A DNA stretch of 64,000 nucleotides from Ancistrus triradiatus (Eukaryota; Chordata; Actinopteri; Siluriformes; Loricariidae), in the NCBI GenBank assembly GCA_025084515.1, contig JAJAGP010001660.1, forward strand, positions 106,528 through 170,527. Reading direction: 5' to 3'. Each line of letters starts with the position of its first letter. The stretch's first letter is position 1. The translations under genes and the position numbers were made by a program. The notes under the pieces were generated by a model that searched no databases, was not told the DNA's origin, and was given only the letters and a program-made list of their open reading frames with translations. Shown here piece by piece: positions 24,362 to 36,500 of the stretch.

Positions 24362-25121
24362 TTAATAATATTTTAATCTCAGTGTTTTAAATATATGTGT
24401 AATATAAATCACAAAGACATACGTTTGTAGAGAATGACAAACAGTATTACCTTGAAAAAACATGGTTGGTTTATGGTTGCATCTTACCCACAGAAGCAAA
24501 GAGCCAAGTTTAGGATCGTTCTGGATGACTGACTCAGGACAATAAAGGAAGCATCGCCAGTGACCACTTTTCACATCCATGCCATTTCTGGGGAAGATAT
24601 TTACTATCTGCCAAAGAATTTAAACAACTTTTCTTTCAATCCCACAAGAAAACATTTCAACAAACAGAACAGCAAAGCAGTTCTTAACATTCGAACACAA
24701 AACACAAGCATCTGATGCGTACACATTAGGCAGACTGATACATTTACTGTGAGCAAGAAAAGTACTCAACACAAAGTGTTTTGTTCAACTGTGTACATTT
24801 TCAAACAAAATAAATGCCTTAAAACAATACAGTATCTGCTTTATGGTTCAATAACTTGTATATATTTTGTGTTCAATTAAAACAATACATACTTGACATG
24901 TCACACAATTCTGTAATTACCTCCTTTATGTGGACATCAAACCATCGAAATAAGATTCATGGTAGGCATTTTCTTTTGATGAAACTAGTGCCCTGTGCAG
25001 CAGAAATCTTTCCATGATCTCAAGTCCAAACATGTCATGCGGTGCGACCAAACAACTACTAAAAATCGTAACCCTTTATATACCCAAAGTAGGGATTCCA
25101 GGTAGGGTACCGTATTTTTCG

Positions 25122-25676
25122 GACCATAAGGTGCACTTAAATCCTTTAACTTCTTAAAAATCGACAGTGCGCCTTAAAATGCGGTGCGTCTAATGTATTA
25201 ATTAATTCTGGTTGTGCTTTCTGACCTAGAACCGATTGTAGATGGTACTTGGCGCTCATAAATCTGTCAAAATGTTTTAGCATTTAGATGGTAAGTTACG
25301 AAGCTTACGGCAACCGTAGTGCGCATCATCGCGGAGTAATACGGTATGTGCTTCAGCATTAGGGTACGTGCATTCATTCATTCATTATTGAAGCGGATTT
25401 CAAACTCAACGCTATCAGTCACGCAAGTACAACATGGACATAGAGCAGCTGTGAGAGAATTCAACATTAACGAATCAATGGTACGGAAGTGGGAAGGAAG
25501 CAAGAAGACGCCCTGCGCCAGGTAAAGACCAAACTGAGCTTCGAGGGAACTTAAGAGTTTTGTTTCATTTAATGCGTCTTATAACCCGGTGCGCTTTATG
25601 TATGAAAATATACCCATTAGCAGCCAATCATTGATATCGCGCCTCATAACTGCTGTATAGCCCGAAAAAACGGTAA
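25122..25676 (+). mobile_element. pogo-like non-autonomous element (copy 1)
   Basis: Left end tttttcggaccataaggtgc; the right end is degraded. The middle encodes a pogo/CENP-B-type DNA-binding fragment (AAVREFNINESMVRKW), frameshifted after that. It is nearly the same, in the same orientation, as 50710-51262. Confidence 0.75.
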
Positions 25677-25850
25677 TATATATATATATATATATTATAT
25701 AATATATATATTATATATATATAAAAATACAATATAATAAATTAACACACTGGACAAAACAAAAAACAGAAAAATCGGCACCTTTGACTGAAACATCTTC
25801 TGTCTCTCAGTCTCTTCTCTCTCTCGGATATATATATATTATATATATCG
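25677..25850. repeat. (TA)n microsatellites
   Basis: Alternating TA runs at about 25677-25728 and 25828-25850, with a CT-rich stretch between. Confidence 0.9.
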
Positions 25851-27476
25851 GCATTTATAATAGGTCATGGGGGCTCCAGTGCCTAGGTCCCCCGTAGAAC
25901 AGAAAGGAAACATATGCATACCCTAGATGGGATGCCATTACATCACAGGAGTGGGTAGGGGTGGTTGTTGTAGCACCGGGGAATGATCCCCTGACTGAGG
26001 AATCAGTTTTTTGTTAAAATATAACATTAACAGTGGCTTACATGACTAATATTAAGCAATAAAAAAGCTACATTTTGACAGTTATTTTTCTTTGCGTCAA
26101 AAATGAAATTTGAAATGTTTGTTACACAAAAAAATCTTTTAATTTCAATGCATAGCATGCTGGGGAAAAAAGAAACAAAAATTTGACATTTGAATTATTG
26201 GGCTTCTTTTCCAGAGAGTGGAATGTCTCAGAAAATGAATTGGACTTGGCAGAAAATTTGTCATATTCAGGTAGTTTTCCTGTATAGGTAAACGTCTAAG
26301 AAAATAATTCAAATATGTAGCACTCGGGTGGGTGACACAGTGGCACTTTGCCAGTCCTGGTCATGACTCACAGGACGCATGATTGGCCTTTTCTCTGAAG
26401 GACGAGAGAGCCCAATGGGCTGCAACAGTGACTCTCATTCAGCCCTGTGAAAGGATACATACTCACCTGCACCCTGTAATTTCAGGGATAGGTATCAGAG
26501 AACCCTGTGACCTTGACCAGGATAATTTGAAGCTCATATTATCCACTCGTATGGCTGTGAAGTGCATTTCAAATAGACATGTATTTCTTTATTGTCAAAT
26601 AGCAAAATTGTACATGTACAGTGGTAAATGAGAATATATGAGAACCTCCTGATATAAAGTATCTGTATCGTGAGATTATCCTGTTTAATAAAAAATGTAT
26701 ATCATTTTAATCTTAGGAATTTAGGTATTACCTATGTAATGTAGTGACAGACATTAAAAAAGTGTGTGAAGGAAAGAAAAGTGTTTCATACACAAACAAC
26801 TGACACCAAAAGCGCACATTACTGTCTTTAATGACTACAACAACAAAGGTTAAAATAGTACATACAGAGTAAAAACAAAAGTAAGTTTCATTTTAGGGTA
26901 AGACATTTATTTTCGCAAAGTGCTTCCTTGTGCAAGAATATTCTAAAATATAATACATATTACCAAATGAAAATGCAAAACAAGTACACAGTTTACTCAA
27001 ACACTTGGTATATAGTTATAAAAACATCAAAAATATTACATTCCAGTTAAGAAAATAGTATGACTGCAATGTAACAAAAGATGAAATGTTAAAAAGAGCG
27101 AGTCTGGGATTCCAGTACTGTATACTTGTATGACTATATTAGAAGTTAAACTATGTTATGCTGTCTTAAACTGGACTTTTGTTTGGTGTGACAGTGAGAC
27201 AATGATCAGTACGCTGTGTTCTATGAAATGTTCATCCCAGGCCATACCATTGTTTTTATTATCTACATCTTTCATTGCCTGTACACACAAATTCTCACCG
27301 CATACCTGTTTATACAAAAATAGTGATCTGACCTAGCAATCTAATTTGATGTACTTTTTTGTAAACTTCAAACACAGATACAATTAAATCTGGACAAAAC
27401 ACTGACAGCTTGACCGTATACCCGAGTTTGGCACTTCAATACAAATGGGTTAACAGCTGAGTAAACAAAATGGGTA

Positions 27477-27548
27477 TCAGCAGCGACCATCAAGTGGATC
27501 GAGGGAAAAGACAGTGCCCTCTACTGTTAGTCCCATTTTGAACCCCTC
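27477..27548 (-). CDS. gulp1: gulp1 terminal coding exon
   Basis: A 72-base exon: EGFKMGLTVEGTVFSLDPLD GRC then TGA (27477-27479). It matches the conserved GULP1 C-terminus apart from Ser for Cys after TVF. It follows an intron of about 8.5 kb (27549-36005), the largest in the gene. Confidence 0.96.
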   Translation of the reverse strand, partial: EGFKMGLTVEGTVFSLDPLDGRC

Positions 27549-30500
27549 CTGAAAAACAAACAGGGAGGAAATAAACATGTGTTTGAAAGGTTTTCGGAAT
27601 AGCCAATGAAACTGTGACATCACAAACAGGATGGTGAACTTTTAATGATGCAGGACAACACATGACAAATGAACAAATATTCATGCCAGTGTATCTCATT
27701 ATCTGGACATTAAAAATGCCACCCAGACTTTTTTCAAGGTTTAAATAACCATTAACCTATGATACACTAAGAAACCTTTCCTTGTTTATATACACTCCTC
27801 AACACTGAAATTGCAACACCAATAAGGAAAACTGATGGAATTATGGACATCACAGCATTGATAGACATGTTAATGATATGCAAATGATAAGAAATGGAAA
27901 GAATATATTCAAAACATCTTGATTTTGAATATTCAAAATTGAATATTGGCATTGCACAATCATCCCACACCACTTCATCCAATTTTTGAGGTTTCATGAG
28001 GCTAAAAAGCTTTTCCAGCGCTGGACGGCTCAGACATCTTTTGTGTCTGCATTTAACCCACGTGGAAGTTGCGGAGAGGTCTCAAACCCAAGTCTTTGTA
28101 TATATTTGGTATTATGTATGTATTAGGGATATTAGCATATCAGGTCACTGTGACAACAAAGTTCCAAATTTTCCAAATATTTGTGAAATGTTACCTTGAA
28201 TTGAAGAACATTTATTTCTAGAAAACTAAAAACTGTTAAACATTGTGTTTAATCATAACTAGGCCACAATTTTTGGCATTTAGTACAGTATTCCTTGCTG
28301 TATACTTGTGTTTATAAAAAATAAAACAAAAAAACACCCCCCTCCAAAAAAACCTGTATAAACAGATCTTCATATGTAAATGTCATTAATACAAGTAATA
28401 TTAAACATACATGAATATATGTATGTTTTTCTTAATAATTAATAAGAAATAGTTGTTTCATACAGCGCATACACCCAATAGACTCTCCAATCAGACATAT
28501 TAACCTAAAATTTATGCTAACTGTAAATGCTTTCAAAAAAAGAAAAACCCATAATGTACTACAGATTATCCTTAGTCAGCTCATTATCAGGTCTTTAACG
28601 ACATTCCTGTGAGTTGGTGCAACAGACATCCCACCTCTCTTGGCAAAGTGCATCTCCCTGACACATGGAAATTAGATACAATAACTCAGAAATCGATTTT
28701 TTGAGCGAGAGCAATTGAGAGACTGAAGGAGAGAGAGACCAAGAAACTGAGAAAGAGTGATAGATGTAGCGAGAGAGTGACAAAGACAGCATGCTGTTTG
28801 GTCGGTTTCTCAGTGGATGTGTTTTATGGTCGCCCTCTCTCTATTTCATTGATTGATTCAACAATTTTGTGTCCTAAAGGGACCATGGCAGAATCCTAAG
28901 CTCCCACCCAGTACCATTTTATATTCTGCTTATTATTTAAGGTTTGGTGGTCACTAATCTTTGTAGTGCTACAAGTACAAACTGTAGCCCATGTGTGTTT
29001 CTACATACTTTGTTAGTCCCCTTTACTCTGTTCCCTAATGTACCAATAATACCATCCTGAAATGAGTTTTTACAGAGTGGGCAGTCTGGGGCAAAAGAAA
29101 CTTTGTACCAAAATTAGCTGTTTTAGAATCAGCATATGAAATGTGTGTACTGCGGTGTCTGTGTGTCAATCATTTGCTACCATGTTACGCAAAAACTTTA
29201 AATGATCTAGTAAGCTTGGTCATTTATTTGTCATTTGAAATCAGTGGTAATACTCATGACAGCAACAAACAATGTGGACAATCACTCTGCCACCAAGTGG
29301 CTTGGAGATGATTTACATTTTATAATGTCCAAGACAATTTCAAGCTCTGACATTTTTCTACACTTTCAACACAATTTAAGCTGAATTCCCTCAGATGTTT
29401 CTGCAAATGAATTATTAAAGCAGTCACATCCATTTCTGACAGCCTAGTAGACAGACAGAAGGTGGGAGCTTGGATTCTCCTAAATCTGTGGGGACTGTGG
29501 TAGCCTAGCGGGTAAGGTACTGGACAATGGACCAGAAGGTCCAGGGATCAAGTCCCACCTCTGCCAATCTGCCACTTGAGCAAGGCCCTTAAACTACAAT
29601 TGCTTGGATTGTAAGATTGTATCAATTGTAAGTCGCTCTGGATAAGGGCGTCTGCTAAATGCTGTCAATGTAAAATACAAAATATACTAAAAGATTTGTA
29701 AAAGTAAAATGACATGACAGCTTGACAACACTGAATGTTTGAAAAAGAGAATGAGAAGATACAAACCATCGTTGGCGCTGTCAGCAAAAGGGGGAAAGAG
29801 ACAAGCAAGTTAAAAATACAAGCAAATGCTAAGCATAATATAAATATTTTTAAAAATGAAACACACATCAGACACTACAGTCTGTCATGCATTTACACTG
29901 ATATTGATTTATTTTGCCTTACACTGACCAAACTGCTAGGCATTGCTTTCTAATACAGACAGTTCTACAGACAGAAATCCAATAATACACAAAAATACAT
30001 ATTCAGTAGAAACCACAATTTAAAATTTAAATTTTTTCCCCAGGCAATAAATATGCAGTGTAATGCAGCTTGAATATAATATGGGACTGTGCAATATTTA
30101 CAAATTCATTGTTACAAGAGCCATGTGCAATTTTTTGCTCAATTTCTTGTTTTTGGTTTCTTATCATTGTGTTTCTTATTATTTTCATATTTTTCTACTG
30201 TTATTTTGTAAATGAAAGTTTGTTACACCGCAAAGTATGGCACCTTAATTTCATTATACCTGGTATAATGACAATAAAGATAATCTGATTCTGATGATAC
30301 TCTCCCGTAGATGCTGGGCAACCGGGCAGCAGTGCCCTCATTTGACCACGCAGTTTCTGGCATATACAACCAATACTCTATACTGTAGCATTCTATGTTG
30401 TGTTCCGAGTAGCTAAATTGGAAATAAAATATATAACTAGAGAAAAACTGATGATACTGTCACTATAGCATATCTATCATCCTCATCATCCAGCAAATAA

Positions 30501-33500
30501 TCTTACCTTATTCTCCAAACATTCTTCAGGCCCAGTGTGTTTAACCAGTACTGTATAACCATTTAGTTTTGGGGTTTTACATTCGCTACATTACTCAATA
30601 AATTACTTGAGATATTCAACCCTTTATTATAAAATAAGCTTTATGGAATTTATATTACCTTATTTAACTGTAGGTTAATTAAGTGTTTTACGCATGTTTA
30701 AGGTAGGCTAGACTCTCAGAGGCTACTTTTGGGTAGTGTACCTCTTGGTGAGAGATCGGTGACCGGTAGACATGCCTCTATGGCATACTCGACATTTTGT
30801 CCAGTTGACAGATGCTGAGAGGGGGCACATCAATGAACTGAGAGAAGCAGGATGATCATTTTGACAAACTGCCCGCGATATAGGGCGTTCTAACCTAACT
30901 GTTGGGAGGTGTTGGGAGCAGTGGTTCTGTGAGGGCATGCACACACACCAAACAGGCTCCAGACGGCCCAGACAGATCACCAGTAGAGAAGATCATTTGA
31001 TCTGCCAATAAGCACGAGCAGCTCCCACACTTTCATTGTCCACCATCCACACACAGGTGGCACCTTCACTACACTCCCCTGTCTATGCCGGGACCATTTG
31101 CAGGAGCTTAGCAGAAGGAAATCTGTTGTCATGGCACCCATGAATCTCTTGACTCATTGGTAATCGTGACATTTTATTGTTTCCCCAGACAGTTCTGGTC
31201 CATTTGCTATCCATGTTCTGCATTCTGAGCTATACTAGTGTGACCAAATGTAGGCCAGATCCACTTTACATACTTCCCTGGAAACAGTTCAGCACCAGCT
31301 TTTGTCTGTCATCCATTTATTCACAGTTTCTGACCTCTTGTCCTTGTCCTGGGAGGTGGAAACAGAAGAAGTACACAGAATTGCCAGACATTTTGATGCA
31401 TGGCAGGTACTTCTCTGTCTGGGCTTCTATCCATCTGGAAACCTGCTGGTGAAGCTGGAATGGTCAGTCACCCATTCAGTGGATAAATGTCATTAAACAT
31501 GTCTACAATGGTCTGGAAAGGCACCTGACAGGACATGTGTAGCTACAAAATTAAAGCTAAGAAGAAGTCCTGCATCCAATGCCTGTTCTAACAACAGATC
31601 AGAACAATGAACAAAACTAGAAAAGTCACCCATAGCCAATAAAATCAGGAAATACAACTAGGCCACAGTTAAACATGTGAAGTCCTCAACTGGGAATGAA
31701 GGAAACACTATTATAGACCATGACCACCTGGATGCCACGCTTCAGGTTTTCCAAAAAGCTACCATAAGCATCACTACATGATTCTATACAACTGGAAAAG
31801 TTGGTAGTCAACCTGCTCAAACCAAATTGCAAAATCAGAAATTAATAATGCTTTCTAAGTCACAGACCAGCATTGAAAGAGTGATGTCATATCAGTAATG
31901 GGACTGTGGTGACACAGAGGATAAGGTATTGCACCACAGATCAGAACATCCAGGGTTCAAATCCCACCACTGCCAAGCTGCCACTGTTGAGCCCTTGAGC
32001 AAGACGCTTAATCATTGATTGCTAAGATTGTACAATGTAAGATATGTAATGTAGCAGCTTTAAGTTGCTCTAGATTAGAGCGTCTGTTAAATCACTAAAT
32101 CTTCGAATTTATTCTGTTCAAATCCCACCTCTGTTGCCACTGGTGGGTCCTTGAGCAAGGCCCTTAACCTACAACTGCTTGTATTGTAAGACTGTATCAG
32201 TTGTAAGTCGCTCTGGAAAAGGGCATCTGCTAAATAACTAAATCTACCAGTAGACTTCACAGCAAAGATCAGTTTAGGCAATCCAGGACCAGAACAGATA
32301 AATGGGAAGCAAGGTATAAAGGGGAAAAAAAATTGTGAACACCTTATGATTTTTTTTTCTTTAAAAACCTGGCCACTGTGGAAAGTGTGCTTCTACACAA
32401 GAAAGTATGGAAAGCTTCCTGGGTTTTGCCAGACCACAGAACAAAAAACCAGACTAACCACATCTATATCAGTCAGACGTTTTAGGAGACCAGTGCTAGT
32501 GGATAGAATGCGGAGCAGACATAGCATCAGACCACCACTTCCTGACAATCAACCACAAGAGGTTTATTACAGAAACAAATGGAACACCAATAGATACAAT
32601 ATTGCATTTCTTAGGACAAAACTGGGCCAGAGCTTTGCATTAGTCTTTAAAAAAATAAATAAATAAAAAGAGAAGAAACCACAAAGCCTGGAAAAAAAAT
32701 ATTAAGAAAGTGCGGCTTAACACATATAAGGAATCTGCTGGTATGGAACAAAACAGAACAATGAAAAGATAACAGCCAGACCAAAGCAGAACTGTACCCA
32801 AAGGCAGACAAGACAACAATGCATAGACAATCTGGCCAGAAAGCTGAATCAGAAGAAACCAGTCCAGTGCCAAGTAATTATCCAGCAGTCAACAGATCAA
32901 TTACAGAAAAGAACAGCAAAACAGTACTGAACAAGCAAGAACTGTGAGCTGGAGATACATCACCAGCAGTACATCCCCTCCAGGTAAACAGTTATAAAAA
33001 AGTTAAATAATTAGCAAAAATCGGTTCAACGTTTTTTCTTCTGTTCCTTGGGGACTTGGATTTGCAGTTAAACAGGTCTATCATGGTTAACAGCTCACCA
33101 CTTTGATTTGGGAATGGATGATGAGCTCTGTAAAATCTAACTGTAACTGTCTCAGCCTTCTTTGAACCCAGGTTTTGATCTGGCCCTCGAATTCCTAAGC
33201 CTTTGTTGTCTGTCTGTCTGTGTGTGACGTGCCAGGGGACTTCACCTTTCTTCAAGTTCTTCAAGTAGCAGGACTTGGGTCAGTAACATGCACCAGACAA
33301 GGGATGCACCTTTGTGATAGTTTCATCCTGCACTTTTCAAACTCTACTCCCCTGAGCAATGCTTAACCATAAAAAAACTGTGTAGCTCTTTTAAAGTTTG
33401 GATAAAATCAAATGTACCCGGTTTACTCGTGAAAAGCAGTTTTTATAGCTTTAGTATAGGTACTAAAAATAAGAGCACAAGTAAAGGACATTTCACTCTC

Positions 33501-36500
33501 AGGCCATGTTATTAGGTATACCTTGTGACAACTGTGTTGGCCCTCGTTTTACCTTGAGAACTGCCTTCATTGTTCATGGTACACATTCAACAAGGTGATC
33601 CAAACCACCCTCAAAAAGTCTGATCTATATTGACATCATAGCATCACGCAGCTGCTGCAGTTATTGGCTGCACATCCATGATCTGAATCTCCTGTTTCAC
33701 CACCCCCCCAAAGGTGCTACTGGATTGAGATCTGGTGATTGTGGATGCCATTTGAGTACAGTGAACTAATTGTCATGTACAAGACACCAGTTTGAGATGA
33801 CTAGAGCTTTGTGACATGGCAAGTTGTCCCTTTAAGACACTGTGGTCATAATGGGATGGACATGGCCAGCAACAATACCCAGGTAGGCTGTGGTATTAAG
33901 GGCCCCAAAGGGTGCCAAGAAAATATTCCTTATACCATTACACCACCACCAGCATCCAGAAACGTTGATGAAATGCAAGATGGACCCATGCATTCATGTT
34001 TTTTGATTAGATATTTGCGTCAACAAGCAGTTGAACAGTGGCCGGTGAGCGTGTATCAATCATTTAGGGAGTTTCTAAAGTTTCTAAATCTGAGAAGTCA
34101 GTCTTAAAAATGCAGGAGAATTATTTCCTTAATAAAACAAATACTGCAATCATTTAATCTGTCATAACTACTGTCCTGGTCAGAACATATTGGACATAAA
34201 GTCAATTCTGGCATCATAAATAGCCTAGCTAATAAACAGCAGTTCATTTTAAGATACAACAGTAGGTCACATGATCTGACAGCTGCCACATAGATAGCTG
34301 TCTGTGTCCAGCTTGCTCGAAGGTTGTTGTACTTCCTTAGCTAGACCCACAGCTGGATCATCAGCTGATCGTGAGTGTATTTTGGTTATCAGTTCATGAT
34401 TGGTTCTTAAAATGTATCAATTGGTGATGGATGATTTTAGAGATATCAACATATATGGGTGATTTCCCATAGCAAAACCATAGGACTTTCATTATACAAT
34501 TAGGTCACAGTTTAGTGAAATTTACATTTCAGCTCATATCATGTCTTTAAAACATTTAAAATAATGGCATGTTTTAAAAGGTGGGAGAAAACTGTAGACA
34601 ATCCACTCAGAAATGGGGCCGTAGCAAGACAGTACCAGAAGGGTAAGTTTAACCCGAGACTCATCACAAGCATGTCTACCAGTAACTAAAAACATTAAAA
34701 CTCATGCATTGTAAGTATTCATTAACTATTCAACCCATCACTAGTTGAAATTGTGTGTCTGGGGATCCATGCTCATTTTGTGTTATGTTGTTTATGAATA
34801 TGTCACACTTAATACATTGAAACACACTGGTGGCTCAGTGGTTAGGGCTTTTTGGACTACAAATACGATGCTTCCTTATTTTTATCAGCAAACTGTTGGT
34901 ATTAGTCCACACAGATCATGTGTATGAAACAATGAATGAAGGAGAGCATAATGAGCATTACAAATCATTCACACTAACACAGATCCAATTTACTTATATA
35001 TTTGAGACTGTGGTAGTTCAGTGATTAAGGTACCGAACTATGGACCAGAAGGTCCGAGAACCAGCTTTTCCAACCCTCCATTATGGACCCTTAACCCACG
35101 ATTGCTTGGATAGTACTTTGCAAGACTGTATCAGCTCTAAGTCTCTCTGGATAAGAGTGTCTGCTAAATTAGTAAATGTAAATATTTATTAATTTATCTA
35201 TCTTGTAATTGTTTGTCAGCCAAATTCCCCAGTTCTGCAACATCCCTCCACCACATGCACTACACTCCATCAAGGGAGGAGTGCCGTAGGCCATCAAGTG
35301 TCTCTGTACAACTCACTGTACTTGTCTTTACTAGGGCTTCCAAAGGCTGGCTGAAATCATTGTAGCATTGGAAAGAATCATCCAGCATTGCCTCCCTCAG
35401 ACAAGACCGGAGACACAAATGAGAGACTTGTACTTCTGTCTCCACGGTGGAGGGCAAGCATGTTAGACTGCTGTACCACCAGAACGCCTTTGTATACATG
35501 TCTGAACACATTCATTTGTAGTACTGAGGTGTGCATCCGATCTGCATATTGCTAAACTGGAAGGTGTAAGCATCAACAACTTGTCAGGAACATTAACCTT
35601 GTAGCTCCAGTACAAATCAAATAAGCAAATATCAGACACCAAACATGTCTTGGCTGACTGATTACATCTGGGCTATGGGAAAACATTATCAGCGTGTTCC
35701 GATCAAGATCAGAGTTCTATTCATGTATCACCACAGGGTCAGAAGAGGATCTATATACCGTTGCGGGAGAACAAGCTGAGATTAATTATAGTGACACTGT
35801 CACGTCCCTGTGATGATCCATGCCTTTACTATAGAAGATGGGAGAGATTTGGCCATGATTGATAAGTGCAAGATGCAAGACGTGCTCCGTGCCAGTGCTT
35901 ACCATCTGCTTCAGCAGCTGCCCAATTTCAGCACTTCATTTGCTGCAATTACTCTATTTATTGTATATGCAATTATGTGAATGTGATCCAGAGACATGCA
36001 ATCACCTGCATCTCATCCAGCCGCGACTGCACATCAGGGGGAAAGTCGGCCACACCACAAATGAACGGGTCAAAGGGCTCGGCGCCGAACAAGTCCCTCC
36101 CTGTAGGGTACAACAGGGATGTAATGTCATTAACAAAATGATACAGAAAATGTTACGTCCCACTGCTGAACAAGTGGAGCTTTTTACTAGTGACTACTAT
36201 TACTGTAGTTAATACACCTAAATAAGTAGAGGGCAATGTTTTATGGAAACACATTCCTCATACTGAGGAACACGTCTAAATAAATATACCTACATACAAT
36301 GGATATGAGAAAATTAAGATGACCAATGGACATTCCATCAATGAACCAATGAAGTACTATATCAATGTGCCATTAATGGATCTGGACTACTAATCAGAAG
36401 ACTGAGAGTTCAAATCCGCCACTCTCAAGATGAAGCCAAGTAGTGGACTACAGACTAGCAGGTTCAAGCTGGCAAAGTTATGCCCTTGAAAGGCTCTTAA

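Larger units (their letters stand above)
24362..27476 (-). other. gulp1 3' UTR and intergenic spacer (boundary uncertain)
   Basis: Sequence after the gulp1 stop on the minus strand. Minus-strand AATAAA hexamers lie at 27255-27260 and 26906-26911, and the 3' end could be at either or further out. A pogo-like element (25122-25676), an AT repeat and a tRNA-like repeat fragment (25860-26030) occupy the left part. No coding exon seen. Confidence 0.4.
27549..36005. other. gulp1 last intron, repeat-rich
   Basis: Holds S1 SINEs (29488, 31901, 32119, 35006), two Tc1 remnants (30730, 33494), a possible Tc1 end near 27793-27990 (cctcaacactgaaattgcaa) and a CT/GA-rich low-complexity stretch (28720-28850). 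Other sequence shows nothing recognisable. No extra coding exon is needed. Confidence 0.6.

Noticed and set aside
28595..28850. A Ser/Leu-rich ORF on the minus strand.
   Set aside because: Produced by a GA/CT-rich low-complexity stretch.
35260..35511. An 83-residue minus-strand ORF considered as a gulp1 last exon.
   Set aside because: It lacks the EGFKMGL C-terminus, which was found with correct splice sites at 27477-27548.
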